From: Thermogutta sp.
GTDB taxonomy: Bacteria > Planctomycetota > Planctomycetia > Pirellulales > Thermoguttaceae
NCBI RefSeq assembly: GCF_014359955.1
Contig: NZ_JACIYL010000146.1
Location: forward strand, 1 to 7,486
Direction: 5' to 3'
DNA length: 7,486 nucleotides
Shown: positions 1 through 5,484 of the stretch, one piece after another
Layout: every line of letters begins with the position of its first letter
Numbering within the stretch: the stretch's first letter is position 1
Notes under the pieces: model-generated
Seen by the model: the letters and a program-made list of their open reading frames with translations, nothing else
Told to the model about the DNA's origin: nothing
The model's database searches: none
Translations under genes and position numbers: made by a program

Positions 1-695
1 ATCAGAACGAGTCGATTCACATCCAGCCGGAGAATGCATTGTTCGAGCAGTCGGGCCAGCTTGGAGTAGAAATTTCGGGCCCAGGTTTGCAGCTTCGCCC
101 GGTATTTGTCCTGATCCCGGACCGACTTTGCCCGCAATAACCCGCCTTCCAGGACCCTGCGATAATCGGCCAGTTCTTTCCACTCGTTGGGCGTGATCTC
201 CGCGAAGATCTGGGTGTCCTCGCGAACTTCGCCCAGGAAAATCTCATAGAATCGCCATTGCGAACGCCGCAGATGGAGGACGCCCGCCCGCTCGTACTCG
301 TCAAAAGCGAAAACCAGAGGCGTGATGTAGGGTTTACCCCAGCGAACCTCCACCCGTCCATGGGCTAAATCCACAACAGGAAGCTCTACCTGGAGGTCGA
401 ACCGCTCGGTCGTGAGCTTTCCGTGTTCATCTTCGGCGGCGAAAAGGGCCATGGTTTTCGCCTCCGGAACGGACAGATCGAGGAGCGTAAGGATCTCGTC
501 ATAAAGGGTTTTGGCCCGTTTTTTGGGGATACGCAAGTCCGGAATTTCGCTCAGGCTGTTTTTACAGCGTTTGATCCACGCCCGGCCTGCATTCTCCGGT
601 TTCGCAGGATTGACGTCACAATACAGGGACAGCACGGGTTCCGCATGTTCGCCGATGCCTTTGCGCAATCTTTCGATATCCGCGGGTGTAATCAT
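1..695 (-). CDS. Probable bacterial eRF1-like (baeRF/VLRF1-type) protein, N-terminal part, cut by the left edge
   Basis: The minus-strand frame is open for 231 codons from the ATG at 695 to the window edge, so the C-terminus is missing. The N-terminus reads MITPADIERLRKGI, then VLSLYCDVNPAKPEN near residues 24-38. This opening, an 'ADIERL' helix followed by a 'VLSLYLDxxP' strand and later an 'ETLYDEI'-like helix, is the pattern I know from bacterial relatives of archaeo-eukaryotic release factor eRF1 (baeRF families, related to Vms1/VLRF1). Those are thought to act on ribosome-bound peptidyl-tRNA, but the roles of most bacterial members are unproven. The visible part is rich in charged residues, with no signal peptide or membrane segment, so it should be cytoplasmic. 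Residues 180-231 look helical and coiled-coil-prone. I cannot see a GGQ-type loop in this part, so hydrolase activity cannot be judged. The family assignment is from remembered motifs and is moderately sure. That it is a real gene is much surer, because the frame is unbroken and has coding character. It is probably transcribed separately from aroDE, given the long spacer. Confidence 0.72.
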   Translation of the reverse strand, partial: MITPADIERLRKGIGEHAEPVLSLYCDVNPAKPENAGRAWIKRCKNSLSEIPDLRIPKKRAKTLYDEILTLLDLSVPEAKTMALFAAEDEHGKLTTERFDLQVELPVVDLAHGRVEVRWGKPYITPLVFAFDEYERAGVLHLRRSQWRFYEIFLGEVREDTQIFAEITPNEWKELADYRRVLEGGLLRAKSVRDQDKYRAKLQTWARNFYSKLARLLEQCILRLDVNRLVL

Positions 696-707
696 TGCCT
701 GGACACG

Positions 708-716
708 CTCCTTTTT
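708..716 (-). promoter_or_regulatory. Candidate ribosome binding site of the baeRF-like gene, with long spacing
   Basis: The minus strand reads AAAAAGGAG here, a good Shine-Dalgarno match, but 12 bases separate it from the ATG at 695, which is longer than usual. A nearer GTG is out of frame and runs into TGA at once. The frame stays open upstream of the ATG, but the family-typical N-terminus begins right at this ATG, so I keep it. Confidence 0.45.
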
Positions 717-961
717 CTCAAAGTGGAATATGACCGGGTTGGGGATCGCTCCGGGCCGATTCCGCGACCACGCCTTCCCTGTCGCCGATCGGCCCAAAAT
801 GGGCTGGAAAAACAAAGTATACCGCCATCGCAGCGTCGTGACGATGCCGGGTTACTCCTGACCCATCCCCTTTTTCTCTGCCGATGGGGGCGCGGGCGTC
901 TACACGGGTTCGCGCGGGAGTGAGATTCAACCTGGGGGTTTAGTTCAGGTACGGGTTCAGT

Positions 962-991
962 TGTAGGGGCCATTCATGAATTGCCCCTACA
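962..991. repeat. 30-bp near-perfect palindrome, REP/MITE-like
   Basis: The left arm TGTAGGGGC (962-970) and right arm GCCCCTACA (983-991) are exact complements. The core ATTCATGAAT (972-981) is itself a perfect palindrome. Only the pair 971/982 (C opposite T) fails, so 14 of 15 pairs match with no loop in the duplex. Palindromes with GTAGGGGC...GCCCCTAC arms recur as dispersed intergenic repeats in many bacteria (recalled, not searched), so this is probably one copy of such a family. It sits about 120 bases past the aroDE stop. A transcript from either strand would fold into a strong hairpin, but no T-run follows, so a simple terminator role is not evident. Confidence 0.75.
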
Positions 992-1108
992 CCACACCGT
1001 GTGCCCGTGGCTTGGCGTGGATCCCTACAAAACGGGGAACGGCTCGGCGGTTATCCGGGCATCGCTTTTGGGGGAATTTCCCTCCAAATCCCCTTGCCGC
1101 CGACTTGG

Positions 1109-2620
1109 TCACCATTTCGCCGCGGAGGTCGCACGTTTGAGCACTTCCCGCATGAGGTCGGCGGGAGCGTCCAGTCCCGTGAAGAGCTTGAACTGCATGC
1201 ACGCCTGCCGGACGAACATCTCCACGCCGGTGACCACCTTGCAGTTTCTCGCCCGCGCATCCTTGATCAAAAGCGTGTTCTCGGGGTTGTAAACGGCATC
1301 AAAAACGAGCATGTGACTGCGGAGGTACTTGGGATCGAACGGGGTTTCGTCCACATTCGGGTGCATGCCGACGGGTGTGCAGTTGGCCAGGATATCGCAG
1401 GCCACCGAGTGGCGGTCTTCCCATTTGACGTAGGGGCAATCGAGCTTCTCGGCAAGGAGGCGGGCCTTTTCCTCGTCGCCGTCGGTGAGGGTAACCGTCG
1501 CACCCGCCCGCAGCAGACCATAAGCGACGGCCTTCCCGGCACCACCCGCCCCCAGAACCAGCGCGTGTTTTCCCTTCAGCGGAGTCGCGTCCTTGGGAGA
1601 GACTCCCAGGGCCGTTTCGATGGCCTCCAACGCCGCCCGACAGTCGGTGTTATAGCCGAGACGCTCATTCCCCTCGAAGATCACCGTATTGGCAGCCCCA
1701 ATCCCACGGACGATGCTGTCGGCCTTGGTGAGTTTGGCCAGAATCGCCTCTTTGTGGGGTATCGTCACACTCAACCCCTTAATCCCCCATTGTGGGGCCT
1801 GGTCGATGAACTCGGACAAATCCTCTCTCGGCACGCGGATGGGAATGTACACTTTGTTCAGGCCCAGGCGGTGGAACGCCGCGTTGTGGATAAGCGGGCT
1901 GAGACTGTGCCCGACAGGATCGGCGATCACGCCGTAGACCTCTGTGTCCGGCCGAATGCTTTCGTAGCGGTAGACATCGCGCATTTCTTCAAAGCTGAGC
2001 TGCCCGGGGGCCAGCGTCCGCTCTGAGTGGAACGCCGCATAGCTGAACGGTGCCCCGAACTTCCCTGCCAGAATCCGTGAGGGGATTCCGATATCCCCCA
2101 TGCACAGGCCAACGGTGGGAATCCGGCTCTGCGCCACAAGCTGGAACATGCGAAGGTTATCCTGGGGATGGTTGGCCACCGTGGCGATCTTGATGATATC
2201 CGGGTCGAGCGTGACCATACGGTCGTAAAGGGCCTGGAGATTCTCCGGCGTTTCGTGAAAATTGTGGTAGCTGATGATACGCTTGGTTTGACCGTACCGG
2301 GGAATCGAGGCCGCAATATCCTCCTCAAGATCGATGTAGTCCACACCTTCGGCAATGGCCGTGCGAAGAATGAGCTGCCGCTCCTGTTCGGTCCCCCGAA
2401 ACCGTCCTCCATCGCGCTCTCGGCGGCAGGTCATGATAACAGGGCACGGGCGTTCGTTGAGGAGCCGCTTCACATTGACGGGCCCGTTGATATAGTCAAG
2501 CCGAATTTCAACCAGTTTCACGCCCTGTTCAGCGAGATAGTGGTGCTCTGCAATGACATGGCGATGGCGCCCGCGGGCGATACTGACACAAATGATACTG
2601 CGAGAGTCGGATGCCGACAT
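1109..2620 (-). CDS. aroDE: Bifunctional type I 3-dehydroquinate dehydratase / shikimate dehydrogenase (AroD-AroE fusion)
   Basis: This 503-residue cytoplasmic enzyme should catalyse two successive shikimate-pathway steps: 3-dehydroquinate to 3-dehydroshikimate, then NADPH-dependent reduction to shikimate. The type I dehydratase domain spans about 1-222. It shows EIRLD (38-42), SYHNF with the catalytic His119, the Schiff-base lysine Lys144 in DIIKIATVAN, Arg182 and the APGQ loop (204-207). The dehydrogenase domain spans about 227-503. It shows YGVIADPVGHSLSP (229-242), Lys290 in TIPHK, NTV (311-313), Asp326 in GYNTD, the Rossmann loop VLGAGGAGKA (355-364), NCTPVGM (413-419), DAVYNP (441-446) and Gln472. 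All key residues are present in both halves, so both activities are expected. Lengths match the stand-alone enzymes, joined by only a few residues. The ATG at 2620 is preceded by GGAAGAG at 2631-2637 with 10 bases spacing. The lgt gene lies 142 bases upstream. The same fusion order is known in planctomycetes, chlamydiae and plants. Confidence 0.96.
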   Translation of the reverse strand: MSASDSRSIICVSIARGRHRHVIAEHHYLAEQGVKLVEIRLDYINGPVNVKRLLNERPCPVIMTCRRERDGGRFRGTEQERQLILRTAIAEGVDYIDLEEDIAASIPRYGQTKRIISYHNFHETPENLQALYDRMVTLDPDIIKIATVANHPQDNLRMFQLVAQSRIPTVGLCMGDIGIPSRILAGKFGAPFSYAAFHSERTLAPGQLSFEEMRDVYRYESIRPDTEVYGVIADPVGHSLSPLIHNAAFHRLGLNKVYIPIRVPREDLSEFIDQAPQWGIKGLSVTIPHKEAILAKLTKADSIVRGIGAANTVIFEGNERLGYNTDCRAALEAIETALGVSPKDATPLKGKHALVLGAGGAGKAVAYGLLRAGATVTLTDGDEEKARLLAEKLDCPYVKWEDRHSVACDILANCTPVGMHPNVDETPFDPKYLRSHMLVFDAVYNPENTLLIKDARARNCKVVTGVEMFVRQACMQFKLFTGLDAPADLMREVLKRATSAAKW

Positions 2621-2669
2621 GGTCTTTAAACTCTTCCGAACCTATCTCTTCAACCGTGGATCAACCCTT

Positions 2670-2690
2670 CTGCGGCAACAAAGGCCGCAG
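2670..2690. other. Strong stem-loop in the lgt-aroDE spacer
   Basis: CTGCGGC (2670-2676) and GCCGCAG (2684-2690) form a perfect 7-bp stem with a 7-base loop. On the minus-strand transcript the loop is CTTTGTT. It lies about 50 bases upstream of the aroDE start codon. A second, weaker stem lies just upstream: CGGGAG at 2702-2707 pairs with CTCCCG at 2733-2738 across a loop of about 25 bases. No T-run follows on either strand, so these are not standard terminators. They might be an RNA-stability or processing element between lgt and aroDE. Function is unknown. Confidence 0.5.
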
Positions 2691-2762
2691 ATATCCCAGC
2701 CCGGGAGAGCCCCAGTGTGTCCACAGCTTGCCCTCCCGTAAATGGGGAAACATCCTTCTATC

Positions 2763-4220
2763 CTAATTGGTTTGTTCCGCTGGGGGCAGATGACGTCGCT
2801 GCCAGAACACGTACAACCACGTGAGGATTCCCAGGGCGAACAGCAGGATGCTCACCACCTGGGCGATCGTCAGGCCCCAGTAGCTGCCCGGTTCGTCTGC
2901 CCGGATGATCTCCAGGATAAAACGCGTCATGGGATAGAGTGTCAAGAACCAGGCCCACAATTCCCCGTCACTTCGAGCAAAGGGTTCATAGGCCAAAAGA
3001 AACAAACACAGAATGAGGGCGTTGAAGGCGCTGTAAAGCTGACTGGGATGGACGAAACGGCTGTGGGATGGAATTTCGTTCCGCGATTCCCAGGCGTAGT
3101 CACCCCCTTCCCGCGTTTGGATATGCACGAAGACGGAATCCGTGTTGGTCCAGGAAGAATGGCCGGAAACCGCCCGATGCTGGACCGACGATGGCGCCAC
3201 TCCCCCGGCAGTGCAGACGCAGCCCCGTCCCCCCTCGATGAGGACAGGATTCCCACTGGCGGCCACCAGCTCTTCGACGAGAACGGCGGTGGGGGACTGC
3301 CCTCCGTGACTGGTAAGCTGCCTTCCGTTGACGACCGCGATGTGCTGGCCGGGCTTGACCCCCGCCCGAGAAGCCGCTGACCCGGGCACCACCTCCACAA
3401 TGATCGGCAGACGATCGGGATCCCGGGGATCTTCATGAAATCGAATCCCGTAAAGGGTCAGTTGGCCATGCTCCACCTGGTTGAGAAAGGCGAAGGACCC
3501 GGCCGGGAACTGCACCGACCACGGTAATTCGCATACGCCGCCAAAACAGCAGCCATTGAGAAAACACCCGATGCGTCCGAACGCCAATCCCAGCAGGAAG
3601 CAGGGTGCCAGAAGATCGAAGATTGCCAGCAACCTGACCTTCTGCTGCCAGGCATAAAAGGCGATCCCGGCCAGTCCCCCCAGCAGCGACCCATACACGA
3701 CCAGGCCGCCCTGGGTCACATTGAGCACGGCAGTCAGCCCAGCCACCGGTCCCTGCGTTCGCCAGACAGGCCCGTAGTGAACAGGCCAGTATTCAATGAC
3801 ATGAAATAGCCGAGCGCCAATAATTCCGGGAATAATGCACCACAGCGCGAGGTTGGCCACCCACTCTGCGGAGAACCCGCGTTTTTTGGCTCTCAGAATG
3901 GCCAGGCCCACCGATGCCAGCACAGCCACCAGGAGCATCGTCCCATAGCCGCGGACGGGAAGCCCGCGGAGAGGACGGCCCGCCGCGTCGTAAACGCCCG
4001 GAATATCCACGCACAGGCGAGGCAGAAGAAACGCAATAACAACCGCCACGATCCCGTGCACGACGACGGCATTCCAGAATTCACCTGTCCAGCCGTGCCG
4101 ACGCAGTGTCCAGATCAGGGAAAGCCCGGTCCACGCGATCCACAACCAGAAGAGCAATCCCAGGCCGAACAGGGGCACCGAGCCGACGCGTTCCGGAATA
4201 TAAAACAGTGTCCGCCACAT
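2763..4220 (-). CDS. lgt: Prolipoprotein diacylglyceryl transferase with PDZ-like insert
   Basis: Lgt transfers diacylglycerol from phosphatidylglycerol to the lipobox cysteine of prolipoproteins in the inner membrane. The family signature appears as GRIGCFLNGCCFGG (215-228), with HPSQLYSAF (391-399) and TRFILEIIR (432-440) following. This order and the hydrophobic segments (about 91-110, 120-140, 168-190, 196-214, 396-412, 449-472) identify Lgt. At 485 residues it is far longer than the usual 260-300. There are two additions. About 88 N-terminal residues carry two extra membrane segments (about 13-38 and 49-68) before the usual Lgt opening 'PVRGYGTMLL'. An insert of roughly 110-130 residues lies between the signature and HPSQLY. 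Its core, IIVEVVPGSAASRAGVKPGQ (272-291) followed by HIAVVNGRQL, reads as a PDZ domain like those of HtrA and RseP proteases. By Lgt topology it should face the periplasm. The site matching E. coli His103 is Tyr176 (GGLVVYGSLLGG). The ATG at 4220 has only a weak GAAGTG upstream. panC ends 109 bases before. Confidence 0.93.
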   Translation of the reverse strand: MWRTLFYIPERVGSVPLFGLGLLFWLWIAWTGLSLIWTLRRHGWTGEFWNAVVVHGIVAVVIAFLLPRLCVDIPGVYDAAGRPLRGLPVRGYGTMLLVAVLASVGLAILRAKKRGFSAEWVANLALWCIIPGIIGARLFHVIEYWPVHYGPVWRTQGPVAGLTAVLNVTQGGLVVYGSLLGGLAGIAFYAWQQKVRLLAIFDLLAPCFLLGLAFGRIGCFLNGCCFGGVCELPWSVQFPAGSFAFLNQVEHGQLTLYGIRFHEDPRDPDRLPIIVEVVPGSAASRAGVKPGQHIAVVNGRQLTSHGGQSPTAVLVEELVAASGNPVLIEGGRGCVCTAGGVAPSSVQHRAVSGHSSWTNTDSVFVHIQTREGGDYAWESRNEIPSHSRFVHPSQLYSAFNALILCLFLLAYEPFARSDGELWAWFLTLYPMTRFILEIIRADEPGSYWGLTIAQVVSILLFALGILTWLYVFWQRRHLPPAEQTN

Positions 4221-4329
4221 GAGTTCACTTCGCTATGCCTGTCATGTCTGGTCGGAGTCGGGAATTCGGGGCGTTTCTGGTTGCTTCGGCGCTTTGAAAG
4301 TCCCAGTGCTGATGGACGCTGTGACGGAA

Positions 4330-5193
4330 TCATCCAGATGGGGGCACGATCCGCATGTTGTCGATCAACCGGGTGGAACCGAGGCGCACCGCAAGCAGAG
4401 CCTGCACCGGCCGATCGATGGTCAGCACCTCTTCCAGCGTCTCGGGATCCACCAGGGCCACATAATCGATTTGGGCATACGGCACGCTGCCGATTAACTC
4501 CCGCATGGCATTGGTGATCGCGCGGGCATCCTTCTCCCCGGCGCTGACGCGTTCCTGGGCCAGACACAGGCTGCGATAAAGGACCAGGGCGTCCTGCCGT
4601 TCTCTCGGGCTGAGGTATTGATTGCGGGAGCTCATCGCAAGACCGTCCGGCTCGCGGACTGTGGGACACGCCCGAATCTCCACAGCGAGATTCAGGTCCC
4701 GAACCATTTGCCGCACGACCAGAAGCTGCTGATAGTCTTTTTCGCCGAAATAGGCAATGTCGGGTTCAACGAGGTGAAAAAGTTTGAGGACAACCGTGGC
4801 CACCCCACGGAAATGGCCCGGCCGAAAGGCCCCCTCCCAGGGCTGTGCAAGGCGCCCCACCTCCACCCAGGTATCAAAACCGGCGGGATACATGTCGCTG
4901 TCTGTGGGGGCGAAGACCCAGGGAACGTCGAGCTCGGCCAAAAGTTGCAGATCTTTGTCCAGATTACGGGGATAGCGATCGAAATCCTCGCCTCGCCCAA
5001 ATTGCGTGGGATTCACATAGATCGAAACGACGACCTCATCGCATTCTCGTTTTGCCGCGCGGACCAGACTGAGATGGCCCTCGTGGAGCGCTCCCATGGT
5101 GGGAACAAAACCGATCCTCCGCCCGGCCTGACGCAGTTGCCGGCTTCGGGATTGCATTTCCTGGGCGGAGCGAATAACTTTGGGCATTGCCAT
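4330..5193 (-). CDS. panC: Pantothenate synthetase (pantoate-beta-alanine ligase)
   Basis: This cytoplasmic enzyme joins D-pantoate and beta-alanine through a pantoyl-adenylate intermediate, using ATP, in vitamin B5 and coenzyme A synthesis. The 287-residue length is normal. Its nucleotidyltransferase HIGH-type motif is PTMGALHEGH (31-40, His37 and His40). It is followed by SIYVNPTQFG (57-66), the pantoate-site segment around RPGHFRGVATVV (124-135), FGEKDYQQL (149-157, Lys152) and the ATP-loop REPDGLAMSSRN (180-191). The C-terminal domain includes IDYVALVDPETL (242-253). All motifs are intact. No panB or panD is in the window. The first ATG is chosen because GGGAG sits 6 bases before it, and an alternative ATG two codons later would have poorer spacing. 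A 291-base spacer upstream suggests panC may have its own promoter. Confidence 0.97.
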   Translation of the reverse strand: MAMPKVIRSAQEMQSRSRQLRQAGRRIGFVPTMGALHEGHLSLVRAAKRECDEVVVSIYVNPTQFGRGEDFDRYPRNLDKDLQLLAELDVPWVFAPTDSDMYPAGFDTWVEVGRLAQPWEGAFRPGHFRGVATVVLKLFHLVEPDIAYFGEKDYQQLLVVRQMVRDLNLAVEIRACPTVREPDGLAMSSRNQYLSPRERQDALVLYRSLCLAQERVSAGEKDARAITNAMRELIGSVPYAQIDYVALVDPETLEEVLTIDRPVQALLAVRLGSTRLIDNMRIVPPSG

Positions 5194-5199
5194 AGCCTA

Positions 5200-5204
5200 C
5201 TCCC
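5200..5204 (-). promoter_or_regulatory. Ribosome binding site deciding the panC start
   Basis: The minus strand reads GGGAG followed by six bases (TAGGCT) and ATG at 5193. This is ideal spacing, so the first of two closely spaced in-frame ATGs is favoured. Confidence 0.7.
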
Positions 5205-5248
5205 GATGTTTTTAGAGGGTGGCGACAGACCGCTGCCTACCGAAAGCT

Positions 5249-5386
5249 TCACCGGCAAATCGCCATCCTCCATCGGCCTGCGTGATCGCTGAGCTGGGTA
5301 ATCCAGCCGCTTTTTTTCAGAGCGATCTCTAATACCTTGTCCCCGAGGTTTAAGCGGCGCTGCCTAAGCAGAACGCTGATCTTCAT
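5249..5386 (-). CDS. Possible 45-residue small protein in the panC leader (doubtful)
   Basis: An ATG at 5386 opens a 45-codon frame ending in TGA. It starts MKISVLLRQRRLNLGDKVLE and continues through IALKKSGWITQLSDHAGRW. TAGGG lies just three bases upstream, which is too close for a good ribosome binding site. The amino-acid mix is less biased than that of shadow frames here, with a plausible amphipathic helix (about 16-26) and a basic N-terminus. I recognise no family. It overlaps the nested hairpin at 5284-5327, so the sequence may be conserved, if at all, for RNA structure. It could be a chance frame, a small protein or a leader peptide for panC. Confidence 0.22.
   Translation of the reverse strand: MKISVLLRQRRLNLGDKVLEIALKKSGWITQLSDHAGRWRMAICR
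5284..5327. other. Nested hairpin in the folK-panC spacer, with a plus-strand T-run
   Basis: The outer arms GATCGCT (5284-5290) and AGCGATC (5321-5327) pair over 7 bp. Inside, GCTGG (5293-5297) pairs with CCAGC (5303-5307) around a 5-base loop. On the plus strand the inner hairpin is followed, after CGC, by seven Ts (5311-5317), which resembles a weak rho-independent terminator. No plus-strand gene is visible upstream, so it would only stop antisense transcripts. On the minus strand it would be a folded element in the panC leader, about 90-135 bases before the start codon. Function is unknown. Confidence 0.35.
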
Positions 5387-5484
5387 TATCCCTAATTATC
5401 GCCGGCCCATTAAGAGGTGAAGACAGGTCCCTCAATAGGGCGATTTTCAGAATGTTTTCGATCGAAACCTGGAAAGCAGGATCG

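Larger units (their letters stand above)
696..1108. other. 413-base intergenic spacer between aroDE and the baeRF-like gene
   Basis: No convincing gene lies here. The short open frames on both strands have arginine- and proline-rich translations typical of chance frames in GC-rich DNA. Contents I can name are the 30-bp palindrome at 962-991, a TATACT box on the minus strand at 816-821 that could be a -10 element for the downstream gene (no good -35 box is visible), and two short dyads, GCCGATCGGC at 784-793 and GGGAA/TTCCC at 1072-1082. No stem followed by a T-run is seen after the aroDE stop, so a rho-independent terminator is not supported. Confidence 0.6.

Noticed and set aside
17..361. 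A 114-codon minus-strand frame starting with ATG at 361
   Set aside because: It overlaps the 231-codon baeRF-like frame in another register. Its Ser/Arg/Pro-rich translation looks like out-of-frame reading of that gene.
423..923. A 166-codon plus-strand frame
   Set aside because: Most of it is antisense to the baeRF-like gene, and its translation is biased and unrecognisable.
692..973. 93- and 70-codon minus-strand frames in the spacer before the baeRF-like gene
   Set aside because: They overlap each other in different frames, are rich in Arg and Pro, lack family features, and one overlaps the start of the real gene.
1062..1091. Possible terminator hairpin after the aroDE stop (TTGG.GGG/CCC.CCAA)
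   Set aside because: The stem is broken by a mismatch and no T-run follows on the minus strand.
1001..2026. A 341-codon open frame on the plus strand opposite aroDE
   Set aside because: It is fully antisense to a clearly functional enzyme. Its translation has no recognisable motif, and such frames are common opposite GC-rich genes.
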